DNA of 64,000 bases from Symbiodinium natans (GCA_905221605.1 CAJNDS010001480.1:62001-126000); one strand, 5' to 3'. Positions 37,101-43,654 are shown, numbered from the stretch's first letter. Notes: generated by a model from the letters alone, not told the origin. Program-made: numbers and translations.

Positions 37101-40100
37101 GGTTTAGGGTTTAGGGTTTAGGGTTTAGGGTTTAGGGTTTAGGGTTTAGGGTTAGGAAACTCGAAGCAGAGTTTAAAGCTTTTCTAAGTCCTGGTTAAGA
37201 GGCTTAGGGTTTGGCCCTGAACCCTAGACCCTAAACCCCAAATGCGATTCAGGGTTTGGGTTTGGAGTTCGGGGTGTAGGGTTCTTTAATTTCACTGAGC
37301 CCTGGAACGCCCCTCCCCTCCACCCCAAAGCAGAACGGAACCCCCCCCCCCCGCCCCCAACCCTGTGCCCACCCCACGAGAAGCCCTTGCGAACCCTCAG
37401 CCTTAAAGACAACTGATTTTGCTCTAGGCCCTAAACCCTAAACCCCGAACCCCAAACCCCAAACCCTAAACCCCAAACCCTAAACCCCAAACCCTAAACC
37501 CCAAACCCCAAACCCTAAACCCTAAACCCTAAACCCTAAACCCCAAGCCCACCATGTTCTCTGACCCCAGGTTGGGGTCCACCCAGCGACACCTGGACAC
37601 TGGGTGTGACGGCAGCTTCCAGGTTGGTTTTTAAGACATTTTGCTATGTTGTTTGGGTTGATTAGGGACCCTAAACCCTAAACCCTAAACCCTAAACCCT
37701 AAACCCTAAACCCTAAACCCTAAACCCTAAACCCTAAACCCTAAACCCTAAACCCTGAACCCCAAATATTTTTCAGGGGGTTTAAAAGGCCAACCCAGGC
37801 TTACCTCGTCTCAGGGCAGCTGATCTTCAACTCCCATGAGCCCCAGGCCGCTAGGGTTTAGGGTTTAGGGTTTAGGGTTTAGGGTTTAGGGTTTAGGGTT
37901 TAGGGTTTAGGGTTTAGGGTTTAGGGTTTAGGGTTAGGGTTTTTAAGATTTGTGTTTTAGGGTTTAGGGTGTAGGGTTTGGGGGGTTTAGGGTTTGGGGT
38001 TTAGGGATTAGGGGTTTAGGGTTGTGGCGTTAAGGGTTTTCGGGATTTGGGGGGTTGGGATTTCAGGGTTTTTTGCGTTCAGGGCTTTTCCCGTAAAACC
38101 CTAAACCCTAAACCCTAAACCCTAAACCGTAGTTCCGGACTCCCATGGTCGGAAGTTGCGCGGGGCGATTCCTAGGAGTTCCAGGTGAAACAACCTGCCT
38201 AGGACCGAGAGTCGGCCCCTTTGTTCTCCCTTTTTTGGGGTTGGGGGTTCAGGGTTTAGGGTTTAGGGTTTAGGGTTTAGGGTTTAGGGGGATTCCCTTG
38301 TAATTCCCTTACAACCAAAAAGGGGGCCCTTTCTTATTCCTAGGTTACTCCCGGGTCTAGCTGCAACTGGCCTGCGCCTTGCTGCCAATCCCATTCCAAA
38401 AGCCCCAAACCGCACACCCGAACCTGCAAACCCAAAAATCCTTTCTCTGTGGAATTTGACATTATCCTAAACCCTAAACCCTGCACCCCAAAGCCCTTTT
38501 CGCTGTAACCCTACAGAAACCTCCAAAGCGCTAGACTGCTCTACATAGGCAGATAAACCCTAAGCCCTAAACCCCAAATCCTAAACCCTAAGCCCTGAAC
38601 CCAAACGCCCGAAGCCCTAGACTGCTTGGGAGAGGAGCTTATCCGGCTCATGGCCCAAGCGCTGGGGCCGTTTCCGGATCGGTTGCTCCGGGACGCCCAG
38701 GAGAAAGCGAGACAGGGAGAGGGAGCGCCCTTGTTGATGGGTTTAGGGTTTAGGGTTTAGGGTTTAGGGTTTAGGGTTTAGGGTTTAGGGTTTAGGGTTT
38801 AGGGTTTAGGGTTCAGGGTTTAGGGTTTAGGGTTCAGGGTTTAGTTTAGGGTTTATAGGGTTTATAGGGTTTATAGGGTTTATAGGGTTTATAGGGTTTA
38901 TAGGGTTTAGGGTTTAGAGTTTAGGCTTTAGGCTTTAGGGCTTATAATAGGGCTTCGGGCTTAGGGTGTATATGGCGTTTTCTTGCCCAGAGGGTACAGG
39001 GTGGGGCCCCCTAGTTATAAGTAGAGTTATAAGGGCCCTAAATTGGGTTATAAGGACCCTAAGTTAGGTACTAAGTCCCTTAACTACAGTTAGTATAGTA
39101 AGGGGGGCCCCACCCTGTAGATACTCATACCCCTATCGGGACCATAGAGCATTTGCTTCGGGGCCCATCCTAGCCATGGTAGGTGGGCCCTCAAGCCCTG
39201 AACCCGAAAACCCCGAACCCCCTAACCCCCTAACCCTAAACCCTAAACCCTAAACCCTAAACCCTAAACCCTGAACCCTGAACCCTGAACCCTGCACCCT
39301 ATCTCTTTCTGGCTGCACTTTTTTTTGCTTTTCCGACGAGGACGCTCGCCTCAAGAGGCTGGCGGAGAGCCAGGTGCTGGAGGACTCGGAGGGTTTGGGG
39401 GGTGTGGGATTTAGGGAGCCCCAAGCCCGAAGCCGTAAACCCCAAACCCTATACCTTAAACCCCAAACCCTAAACCCTAAACCCTAAGCTCTACAAGCCC
39501 TAAGCCTTTAGCCCTGAAACTCCCGAAAAGTGATGAAGATTGTCCCAAGCGCCCCTCTGTTCTTGTGCAACTAGCCGCTGCCCCTGGAACAATCTTTAAC
39601 AGCGCGCCTTGAGTCGCAACCCTAAAGGCTTTTAGGGTTTAGTGTTTCCTACTTGGTGTAGCTGACATGCTTTTTTTTTGGCAGTTCTAAGGGTGGTTTC
39701 AGGGGCTCTGAATATGGTCGCATACCTCCCTCAAAGGATTCTGAAGTATGCCCTTGTTAAGGGCCCCATACTAAGGGGCCATGTAGCTACCCTAAGAGCA
39801 GTGCTGTTTTCAACTTGGAGTGGGTTGACGCGCCGATGGATTACTCGAAGTGCGTTGCCTTTAACAGTACAAGGAGGGGCCCCCTTACTATACTAACTGT
39901 AGTTAAGGGACTTACAACCTAATTTAGGATCCTTATAACCCAATTTAGGGTCCTTATAACTCTACTTATAACTAGGGGGCCCCTCCTTGTAGGAGATTCG
40001 GAGATGAGCCTTGGACGTCTGGCATGCTGAACCTGGCATTCTCATTCTCTTTGCGGCGTACAACTTCGCATTCCATGGCAGTTTGCCTCAGGAGCAGGAT

Positions 40101-43100
40101 ACTGTCGTGGTCGTGGATTTTAGCATGAGATCTGCTACTGTTGCAACAATCATGCAGACTCATGGTACCTTCTGGAATCGGAGGTATCGCGACTGCCTAC
40201 TTCGAGTTCCGAATTTGCGCTTAGTAGTCCTGCTGTACCCCTTTGCCCTTTCGTTGGTTCTAGGTTCCTGTAGAAACGAACCAGCGTACCCTCATCATGT
40301 TATGGTTACAAGTACGGTCGGCTTAGAATGACTCTATAGGCTTGAGGGTTCCGAGGTTCGGGTTTTTAGGGTTTTGAAGGCCTCGATACCAAGCTCAGCT
40401 GAACCCTAAGCCCTACAGGGTGGGGCCCCCTAGTTATAAGTAGAGTTATAAGGGCCCTAAATTGGGTTATAAGGACCCTAAGTTAGGTTATAAGTTCCTT
40501 AACTACAGTTAGTATAGTAAGGGGGCCCCACCCTGTAAGCCCTATGCCCCAGCCACGCAGCCCACCAACTTGTGGACGATTTGGAACAACTTGGTAGCCC
40601 AGAGGTACCCTTTACCCTTTTTTTTGGGTTGTGGCTTCCCCTTTAAAGTAACCAACCCCAAAAAAGGTGCCCTTGTCAAAATGTGGTTACTGGGTTACCA
40701 AGACAAGCTTTAAGGTTCTATGGGGCCCTAGTTCCTATGCAGCCGCCATCGAAATTTAGATTATGGAGAGCCCTCAAACCCAGCCCGGATTCCCCAAACC
40801 CTAAACCCTAAACCCTAAACCCTAAACCCTAAACCCTAAACCCTAAACCCTAAACCCTAAACCCTAAACCCTAAACCCTAAACCCTAAGCCCTAAGCCCT
40901 AAACCCTAAACCCTAAACCCTAAACGCTTCTATGCGCAGGCTGGGCAGCCGCAGCTTGCGCATTGGCTGGGTTTGGCCCGGCACACAGGAAACATTGGGA
41001 CTGCGTGGTTCAGGGTTCAGGGTTGAAGGGTTGAAGGGTTCAACCCTAAACCCTAAACCCTAAACCCTAAACCCTAAACCCTAAACCCTAAACCCTAAAC
41101 CCTAAACCCTAAACCCCAAAACCCTAACCGGTTGAAGGGTTGAAGGGCCGAAGGGCCGAAGGCCCGAAGGGCCGAAGGGCCGAAGGGCTGAAGGCCTGAA
41201 GGCCTGAAGGCCTGAGGGGTTTGAGGTTTGAGGTTTCGGTGTGGTTCAGGGGATGTGTTCTTGCGACTTTAGGGTTCAGGGGGTTTTGGGGGGTCTAGGG
41301 TTTAGAGCCTGGGGTTTGGGGTCATCGTGTAGAGGTTCAGTTTTTTCGGGTAGCCCCGTGGTGCCCCTTTGCCTTTTTGTTGGTTCAAGGCTCTCTTCTA
41401 AAGGAGCCAACCCTAAAAAGGGTGCCCTTATCGTAATATGGTTACTGGGCTACTAAGGGCTTTAGGGGGTTTTAGGGGGTTTTAGGGGTGTTCAGGGTTT
41501 TGGGGCTTTAACGTTCGGCTCTAGGGTTCAGGTGTTAGGGTGTTCTGGGGTTTGGGGGGGTCAATATTTAGGCTATTTAGGGTGCGGGGTCAATGTGTGC
41601 AGGGTTTGAGTAAGGTTGAGGGGTTTTGGGTTGCTTAGGGTCTAGGCTTTGGGGGTTCAATGTCGAGGGTTTGGTGTCTCCTCAACCCTAGCAGGACATT
41701 CAAGGGCTCCACGAGCAAGGATTTGCATTCCTTCATGGTTTAGGGTGTAGGGTGTAGGGATTAGGTGCATGCACATGCAAACCTAAATCTTTGAAGGAAC
41801 TCGTCTCTCACGTAGACCTTATAGGGGTTGGTGGTCTCTTCAAGTAGGGTTTCTGTCTCATAGGGCATATATTCGGAGTTCTTATTGGGGGATCTTGGGG
41901 CTATAAATATTAAGGTATAAGGGAAACAGATGCCACCGGCCTTTATCACATAGACCCTTGCGGAACCGGCCTGCAGAGCATTTGAGACATCGCCCCTCTT
42001 TAACCTTCCAGCACAAGGCATATCTCCTAAACCCTAAGCCCTAACCCCTGAAACCTGAAGCCCCCAATCCCAAAAGAAACATAGGAGAGAACCCCAATGT
42101 AAGACCCAGAGAAATTAGACCTTCTTCCCTTTCTTAAGGGTTGAGGGTTTAGGGTTTGTTTAGGGTTCCCTGTTTATTCCCAAACTGTTCTTGGGACCCC
42201 GCTTAAACCCCCCTAAACCCTAAAACCTAAACCCTAAGCCTAAACCCTAAACCCTAAAACCTAAAACCCTAAGCCCTAGACCCTAAACCCTAAACCCCAA
42301 ACCCCAAACCCTAAACCCTAAACCCTAAACCCTAAACCCTAAACCCTAAACCCTAAACCCTAAACCCTAAACCCTAAACCCTAAACCCTAAGCCCAAACC
42401 CCCGCCCCCCTCAAAAAAAACACACATTGACCCCCCGGACCATGAACCCCAGAAGATCAACGAGCGGCCGTTGAAGTGGGGGGTGGTTGGGCGGTGTAGG
42501 GTTTCGGGTTTAGGGTTTAGGGTCTCGGGTTAAACCACAAGAAGCCTAAACCCTAAACCCTAAACCCTAAACCCTAAAACCGTAGAAGCACTAGCCGCCC
42601 ATCCCAAAGCCCGACATTGAAACAAAACAGAAGCCCGAAAGCCCTAAAAGCGCTAAACTCTGGAGAAAGTAGAAGAACCCCCTAAAGCCCCTAAACCCCC
42701 TAAGCCCCCCAAACCCAAACACCAATCTCAGGATTTCTGTGTCTGGTGTCCATGCTCGCGACCCGAAATTATCCCGAGAAGCCCGTAAAGATTCTCTGGA
42801 AGGCCCAAAACCCTAAACCCTAAACCCGAAACCCTAGGCCTAAACCCTAAACCCTGAACCTACAAATCCTTAAAGCCCCACCAAAGCAGCCTGCTAGCTC
42901 CCAGGCCGGCCAGGGCACTGCTGAGGCCGCCTGCGCTGACCTCCTCCGACGGATGCTGGCGTCCGAAGTCCCAGGAGTTGTCTCCCGTGGTTTCGGGCTG
43001 CGTTTGGGGTTTGGGGTTTAGGGTTTAGGGTTTAGGGTTTAGGGTTTAGGGTTTAGGGTTTAGGGTTTAGGGTTTAGGGTCCTTTTAAGGGAACCCAAAA

Positions 43101-43654
43101 CCCAAAAAAAGGGTAAAGTAAAGGGCAACACTGGGCTCCCAAGAAGAACCCTAAACCCTAAACCCTAAACCCTAAACCCTAAACCCTAAACCCTAAACCC
43201 TAAACCCTAAACCCTAAACCTAGACCCTAGACCCTAAATCCTAAACCCCAAACAAGCCCTCAGCAGTAGTGCCGAAGGCACTTGGACGGATTTTTTGACG
43301 GGAATACAGAAGGCCTCTGAGCCACAGACACTAATAAGCTTGGAATGTATCAACACCCTAAACCCGAAATCCGCCTATAAGCCCTGAAAAGCTGAAATGA
43401 AGCAACTAACGACCAGGAGTCAGACCTTATTCTCTGTTTTCAGGGTTAGGTTACCCTACAAGCCCCTTTAAACCAAAAAGGGTACCCTGCATTCTTCCTC
43501 ATAACTTCACAATATAGGGACTCCATCTCGTTTAGGGTTTAGGGTTTAGGTGTATGGGGTCCCACTGCTGTGAAAGGCTGGATCCGAACGAGCGGATCAC
43601 CGCCGAGGATGCGCTGCAGCCGGGACGAGCAATGGCGTACTCCTGGGGCAGACC
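19008..43654 (+). CDS. Split CMGC protein kinase gene, tentative gene model (CLK/LAMMER- or PRP4-like)
   Basis: Short + strand islands read in order as a Ser/Thr kinase domain: glycine loop (19.0 kb), subdomain IV CLDSF (30.9 kb), hinge and V (33.13), VIa (33.70), catalytic loop THT|DIKHKN (33.77/34.14), DYG (35.0), FRAPEV (36.96), DTWTLG (37.58), subdomain X ELIRLMAQALGPFP (38.64), DLLRRML (42.9) and LDPNERITAEDAL (43.58). The HTD form of the catalytic loop and the ELIRLM...LGP block fit CMGC kinases, closest by eye to CLK/LAMMER or PRP4 (family knowledge). The invariant VAIK lysine exon was not found with confidence. Introns of 0.1-6 kb are filled with telomeric repeats and MITEs, and one holds a complete separate ORF. 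Some junctions need one-base adjustments, so partial decay is possible. Membership of the 19.0 and 24.1 kb exons is less certain than of 30.9-43.6 kb. Confidence 0.7.
20379..20455 (+). CDS. Exon-like island, possible kinase subdomain II
   Basis: After TTTTGCAG the frame reads SLNTDQAFAVIRNPRLLDE before a stop. FAV-IRN resembles the FAVKIIRN region of CMGC kinases but lacks the invariant lysine, and the phase does not join simply to the 19.0 kb exon. Assignment is a guess from position; it may be an unrelated exon. Confidence 0.35.
20527..20587. repeat. (CA)n and (TA)n microsatellite
   Basis: About 10 CA and 19 TA units in tandem directly before the satellite, followed by a C run. Confidence 0.95.
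20650..21470. repeat. 49-bp satellite in two opposed blocks
   Basis: About five units run in one orientation to about 20860, then about twelve in reverse to 21470. The right-hand unit is 49 bases (unit starts at 20959, 21008, 21057, 21106) and contains the hairpin CCAGATTTTTTCTGGAAATC followed by TGGAGTCTGGAGTCC. The whole is one 800-bp inverted repeat. Frames open in many registers are a by-product of periodicity. Confidence 0.92.
21476..22790. repeat. Degenerate TTTAGTG/TTTAGGG region
   Basis: About 1.3 kb of diverged telomere-like units (GTTTAGTG, GCTAAGGG, GTTAAGTTT) with phrase-level repeats such as TTTAGGGTTTCGTG and GTGCTAAGGGCTTAGTG. It looks like an old array that was duplicated segmentally. 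No exon-like island is seen. Confidence 0.85.
21903..23405. repeat. Four copies of a GC-rich hairpin element
   Basis: GGGGAAGGCACCGGGGCT and its complement occur at 21915-21953 and 22815-22852 in one orientation and at 23018-23052 and 23356-23392 in the other. Each forms a hairpin by pairing CTGGGGAAG with CTTCCCCAG, within A/T-rich arms (AAATTTAAATGATC). This is the core of a ~65-bp dispersed element. Confidence 0.8.
22860..23640. other. AT-rich stretch without exons
   Basis: Almost free of telomeric units. A diverged phrase AAATGGCTGCCCTTTTAAA recurs about five times (near 22972, 23098, 23161, 23323, 23444), so it is probably an old tandem repeat. No gene seen. Confidence 0.6.
24141..24214 (+). 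CDS. Exon-like island, possible kinase alpha-C region
   Basis: After CCTGGCAG the frame reads AIEDFLARSDPQRLKDPD and onward for 24 codons, then GGGTTTAG, a donor supplied by the telomeric repeat. An acidic helix followed by DPD lies in the place where PRP4/CLK kinases have helix C, but similarity is weak. CCCTAAA repeats precede it and TTTAGGG-type repeats follow at once. Confidence 0.45.
25101..25184 (+). CDS. Exon-like island, unassigned
   Basis: From TTCAG the 28 codons read EQPLQLPLFFNYWMLPGCWT and continue to CRVQ. It is followed by CAGGGTTGAG and CCCTAAA repeats. It may belong with the SRPBCC-like exons downstream. Confidence 0.45.
25290..25408 (+). CDS. Exon of the 25-26 kb gene, CxxC-containing
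   Basis: From CCCAAG the frame reads FIVPFPWTSKVTHCERCSAE then ATDVPPSSYRLTYEPCM, running into TTTAGGG repeats. The CERC pair could bind metal, but only one pair is seen. CCCTAAA array upstream. Confidence 0.5.
25827..25950 (+). CDS. Exon of a SRPBCC/START-like protein
   Basis: From CTGCAG the frame reads EQATGPFFGGFVHTHIVKPN and continues LVEDTIEFETWRL to a TAA in the repeat. GPF..-HTH-...-VEDTIEFE resembles the strand pair of SRPBCC ligand-binding proteins (GPF-x-W-x-H-x-H ... D-x-I-x-Y); this is recognition by eye only. The last 37 bases are repeated, diverged, beyond an ITR at 26032-26068. Confidence 0.45.
26034..26119 (+). CDS. Exon continuing the SRPBCC-like frame
   Basis: Reads DTLQFESWRLGRVSFQHVWT then WNVSVATA. 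Its first 12 residues repeat the end of the previous exon (DTIEFETWRL against DTLQFESWRL), so the ITR between them lies in a duplicated coding segment. A TIR element (26119-26230) follows directly. Confidence 0.5.
26119..26230. mobile_element. Family 7 TIR element, intron-like placement
   Basis: ACTACTAGTTGCTTAAGAAC ... GGCTTCTTAAGTAG lies exactly between two open frames of the 25-26 kb gene, so the element may be the whole intron. A left-end fragment is at 54509-54560. Confidence 0.72.
26231..26346 (+). CDS. C-terminal exon of the 25-26 kb gene
   Basis: Directly after a TIR element ending TTAAGTAG the frame reads DVTSEPLLNNITWFVLDFLL, then RGRCANLNRSYGGTILN and a TAA stop at 26344-26346. 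The 5' splice site would be supplied by the element. The gene would lie wholly between kinase exons, either nested or marking a gene boundary. Confidence 0.5.
26353..26468. mobile_element. Family 3 TIR element (CTTGGTAGCCC)
   Basis: Starts CTTGGTAGCCCGGTGGTACC and ends GGTTACTGGGGTACTAAG; the arms also pair internally (CCCTTTACCCTTTTT with AAAAACAGGGTG). Confidence 0.75.
27106..27257. mobile_element. Family 4 TIR element
   Basis: About 60-base arms: CCCTACTACCCCTCCTCTAT and TTCCCCTCGTAGGTTC are mirrored by GAACCTACGGGGGATAGTAT...GTTAGTAGGG. ~152 bp. Confidence 0.8.
27387..27510 (+). mobile_element. TIR element (family 1), copy 5
   Basis: Removing element plus one TA leaves CCCTAAACCC, so it inserted into a telomeric unit. 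Confidence 0.9.
27634..27738. repeat. Long TTTAGGG array
   Basis: About 14 perfect units. Confidence 0.95.
27820..28110. repeat. C-homopolymer-rich tract
   Basis: Runs of 10-27 C with occasional A, T or G. Open frames here are low-complexity artefacts. Assembly length is likely unreliable. Confidence 0.85.
29218..29373. mobile_element. Family 4 TIR element with a 20-G run
   Basis: GGGTTTCCCTACTACCCCC at left, GGGGGTAGTAGGGAAACC at right. A homopolymer G tract extends the right arm. A right-arm fragment lies at 13565-13607. Confidence 0.8.
29935..30078. mobile_element. Family 6 TIR element
   Basis: Shares CATGGGCCCTTAAT, AAAGGGTTCTGATGTATG and CCATGTAACTACCCTTA with the 2.5 kb copy; longer interior. 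Confidence 0.65.
30146..30213. mobile_element. Family 2 TIR element, short copy
   Basis: TTGGGATGTTCCCCCTTATA at one end and its inverted copy at the other, about 30 bases each with almost no interior: a foldback-type MITE. Confidence 0.8.
30637..30709. mobile_element. Family 2 TIR element, diverged
   Basis: Same TIRs with several mismatches (GGATGTTTCCCCTTATACC and inverted GGGGGAACAACCC). Confidence 0.7.
30913..30996 (+). CDS. Kinase exon: subdomain IV
   Basis: Twenty-eight codons read AGAEVLTMRCLDSFATKDDA and onward to THNK. The LDSF block is the kinase beta-4 strand (VRLLDSF in CMGC relatives). Acceptor is CAGCTTGAG; the exon runs directly into GGGTTTAGGG. The sequence just upstream, including the splice acceptor, is duplicated around an ITR (30788-30824 and 30879-30914). 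Confidence 0.7.
31217..32488 (+). CDS. Uninterrupted 423-codon ORF; SH3/KOW-like N-terminus plus possible Cys-His-Asp hydrolase or transglutaminase-like core
   Basis: This is the only long open frame with convincing coding character. The frame is open from 31076 but has no ATG before 31217 (GTCATGG context), so an upstream exon is possible. Residues ~28-83 carry AGEIVVVMG, RWAVLVAGLGQQ and VSLKPENL, a small beta-barrel pattern common in algal and dinoflagellate proteins (inference). Further on, GRCSELV (Cys ~179), NHAWLEF (His ~247) and ILDLAAQQYD (Asp ~269) have the order and spacing of a Cys-His-Asp triad as in transglutaminase-like proteins; no search was possible. No signal peptide or membrane segment is seen. 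It contains no telomeric repeat, unlike everything around it, and lies inside the intron between kinase exons IV and V on the same strand. It may be a nested, retrogene-like insertion; no poly(A) tract or spliced-leader relic was found. Confidence 0.85.
   Translation: MAEHIPHLHCAQATTAAAEQDPNCLLPARLHAGEIVVVMGIKSKPTLNGRLGSLANSRGNRWAVLVAGLGQQVSLKPENLKQPRQGTTTVPAAVSLSAAQESSLVDVELLAELVMWDFVEGKEAYPVFRKLARAVADGDSERLFPGPSSGRRELPATWSDLEPSESHRLFYKMALCGRCSELVYTFAECANMIADVRTLTFKDAQLAGMFICVGFVTHAYRRLKLEGDFGANYWQFSTKVHNQAKNHAWLEFPLPGASPHDQSKRMILDLAAQQYDMRMPTGNVQIIPGQDERYRKSYELPFTSAPIHFLMWACQRNNVNFDGRHLAETIQRLRPRLGISSSTSLVSLTAARDLLTEWARMGLPPGMLLQLAQDSPEVDALGVACGISLGSLLRMDQDAASEMRATLGAGPSHEAGGPACAQQ
32541..32641. 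mobile_element. Family 5 TIR element
   Basis: TGGGGGTTCACGAAAATAGG ... CCCCTAATTTGCGGAAACCA. It lies 52 bases after the stop codon of the 423-codon ORF. Confidence 0.72.
33129..33248 (+). CDS. Kinase exon: hinge and subdomain V
   Basis: Forty codons from an acceptor CCCCAAG read EDYWCLILEWLDASLFDVV and continue to GNRGLHLSMDLW. This fits the beta-5/hinge/alpha-D region of PRP4-type kinases (hydrophobic strand, E at the hinge, then -LH-). The upstream CCCTAAA array abuts the acceptor. The last 31 bases recur twice in the downstream intron (33305-33326, 33368-33398), both copies followed by GTT as a donor would be; the first copy is followed by AT. Confidence 0.75.
33704..33772 (+). CDS. Kinase exon: subdomain VIa and HT of the catalytic loop
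   Basis: From CCCTCAG the 23 codons read VRVMLTQLLQQLKVLQEVG then CTHT. This is helix E of a kinase leading to the HxD loop. Codon phase 0 joins exactly to GAT-ATC-AAG at 34143, giving CTHTDIKHKN. The implied donor is GAGCCT, a GA donor of the kind known from dinoflagellates. The acceptor is made of the telomeric repeat itself (CCCTAAACCCTCAG). Confidence 0.8.
34143..34197 (+). CDS. Kinase exon: catalytic loop DIKxxN
   Basis: After CTCCCTGAG the frame reads DIKHKNCCLASTEHYVAS. Asp, Lys and Asn of the DxKxxN loop are present, so this part is not inactivated. The 3' end is unclear: GTGGCC near 34187 could be the donor, and the frame stays open to a TGA at about 34226. CCCTAAA repeats precede and TTTAGGG repeats follow. 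Confidence 0.75.
34797..34972. repeat. 8-bp telomere-like array (CACCTAAA)n, second locus
   Basis: About 21 units of the same variant 18 kb away, directly upstream of the kinase DYG exon. Confidence 0.92.
35003..35094 (+). CDS. Kinase exon: DFG-equivalent (DYG) segment
   Basis: The frame reads TMILTQPLVKFIDYGNAVF then EGDKKQLGFY. LVKFIDYGNA is the magnesium-binding DFG region with Tyr for Phe. A second frame is also open, so the choice rests on the kinase match. An array of 8-base CACCTAAA units (34797-34972) precedes it, and CCCTAAA repeats follow directly. The donor is not clear. Confidence 0.75.
35325..35448 (+). mobile_element. TIR element (family 1), copy 6
   Basis: Removing element plus one TA leaves GGTTTAGGGTTT. 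It lies in a kinase intron between the DYG and APE exons. Confidence 0.92.
35475..35623. mobile_element. Family 3 TIR element
   Basis: CTTGGTAGCCCC ... CTGGGCTACCAAG. A short CCCTAAACCC run interrupts the right arm. Confidence 0.75.
36362..36482. mobile_element. Family 2 TIR element with a C homopolymer inside
   Basis: TIRs TTGGGATGTTCCCCC and its complement enclose a 15-C run and AT-rich sequence. It lies in the kinase intron before the APE exon. Confidence 0.8.
36957..36990 (+). CDS. Kinase exon: APE motif (subdomain VIII)
   Basis: A 34-base exon after ACCTCAG reads FRAPEVLLNIR, the activation-segment APE motif, followed by GCAGGT, which would be a GC donor. The acceptor is the last unit of a CCCTAAA array. 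A TTTAGGG array starts about 90 bases downstream. The activation loop between DYG and this exon was not located in the 1.9 kb between them. Confidence 0.8.
37571..37622 (+). CDS. Kinase exon: subdomain IX (DxWxxG)
   Basis: Between CCCCAG and GTTGGT the frame reads WGPPSDTWTLGVTAAS, matching G-W-x-x-P-x-D-x-W-x-x-G of CMGC kinases. Joining to the FRAPEV exon needs one extra base and to the next exon one fewer, so splice sites are shifted or small frame lesions exist. Confidence 0.75.
37816..37855 (+). CDS. Kinase exon: start of subdomain X
   Basis: The short island reads QLIFNSHEPQAAR, the G-x-L-x-F segment after DxWxxG. It ends AGG|GTTTAG where the telomeric array begins, so the donor is repeat sequence. 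It joins in phase 0 to the ELIRLM exon at 38635. Confidence 0.7.
38198..38360. mobile_element. Family 11 TIR element interrupted by a TTTAGGG array
   Basis: CCTAGGACCGAGAGTCGGCC ... ATTCCTAGGTTACTCCCGGG with a telomeric array at 38249-38289 in the centre. Confidence 0.68.
38635..38740 (+). CDS. Kinase exon: subdomain X (LGP block)
   Basis: Reads ELIRLMAQALGPFPDRLLRD then AQEKARQGEGAPLL. The HLxxMxxxLGPxP block is typical of CLK/DYRK/PRP4 kinases. The donor GTTTAG is the first unit of the downstream TTTAGGG array (38741 on). Confidence 0.8.
38846..38910. repeat. 9-bp telomere-like array (GGGTTTATA)n
   Basis: Seven consecutive 9-base units; a related run lies at 32850-32925. Confidence 0.88.
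38995..39119 (-). mobile_element. TIR element (family 1), copy 7
   Basis: One base longer than usual; in the kinase intron after subdomain X. Confidence 0.9.
39341..39391 (+). CDS. Exon-like island, possible kinase insert
   Basis: After a pyrimidine run and CGACGAG the frame reads DARLKRLAESQVLEDSE. It lies between kinase subdomains X and XI, where CMGC kinases carry a variable insert. No family match was recognised. Confidence 0.4.
39689..39796. mobile_element. Family 6 TIR element
   Basis: Shares AATATGGTC, AAAGGATTCTGAAGTATG and CCATGTAGCTACCCTAAG. It lies about 70 bases upstream of family 1 copy 8. Confidence 0.62.
39868..39991 (+). mobile_element. TIR element (family 1), copy 8, paired TIR variant
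   Basis: Both ends carry CAAGGAGG instead of CAGGGTGG; the two substitutions are mirrored in both arms, so pairing is kept. Confidence 0.88.
40414..40537 (-). mobile_element. TIR element (family 1), copy 9
   Basis: Inserted in a CCCTAAG repeat; excision with one TA restores the repeat register. Confidence 0.9.
40590..40702. mobile_element. Family 3 TIR element, best preserved
   Basis: CTTGGTAGCCCAGAGGTACC at the left and GGTTACTGGGTTACCAAG at the right, 113 bases. Confidence 0.8.
40797..40926. repeat. Long CCCTAAA array
   Basis: About 18 units with two CCCTAAG variants, in a kinase intron. Confidence 0.95.
40940..41008 (+). CDS. Exon-like island, unassigned
   Basis: From GCGCAG the frame reads AGQPQLAHWLGLARHTGNIG. 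Its position suggests the kinase insert, but nothing diagnostic is present. CCCTAAA array before; mixed repeats after. Confidence 0.35.
41125..41215. repeat. GAAGGGC-type short array
   Basis: Units GTTGAAGG, GCCGAAGG and CCTGAAGG grade into each other after a CCCTAAA array. Confidence 0.8.
41348..41457. mobile_element. Family 3 TIR element
   Basis: GGGTAGCCCCGTGGTGCC ... GGTTACTGGGCTACTAAG. Confidence 0.75.
41695..41737 (+). CDS. Exon-like island, unassigned
   Basis: From CTAGCAG the frame reads DIQGLHEQGFAFLH and then GTTTAG, a donor inside the first telomeric unit. Possibly part of the kinase insert. Confidence 0.4.
41820..41965. repeat. Family 9 dispersed repeat
   Basis: GGTTGGTGGTCTCTTCAAGT and GCCACCGGCCTTT are shared with 53517-53660; about 140 bases, no coding frame recognised. 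Confidence 0.62.
42438..42480 (+). CDS. Exon-like island, possible kinase segment before subdomain XI
   Basis: Reads DHEPQKINERPLKWG. A basic stretch ending LKW resembles the RLRWP segment before subdomain XI in CMGC kinases. Boundaries are not defined. Confidence 0.4.
42905..42967 (+). CDS. Kinase exon: helix before subdomain XI
   Basis: Between GCTCCCAG and GTCCCA, 21 codons read AGQGTAEAACADLLRRMLAS then E. DLLRRML is the standard helix immediately before LDPxxR. CCCTAAA repeats upstream, TTTAGGG array downstream. Confidence 0.75.
43577..43654 (+). CDS. Kinase exon: subdomain XI (LDPNERITAEDAL)
   Basis: After GTGAAAG the frame reads LDPNERITAEDALQPGRAM and stops near 43658 in the CCCTAAA array. 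The invariant Arg of subdomain XI is present. The usual HPF that follows is not in frame here, so the exon probably ends near the CTGCAG at 43619 and the last residues lie in a further exon. This is one of only two islands flanked by TTTAGGG upstream and CCCTAAA downstream. Confidence 0.8.
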
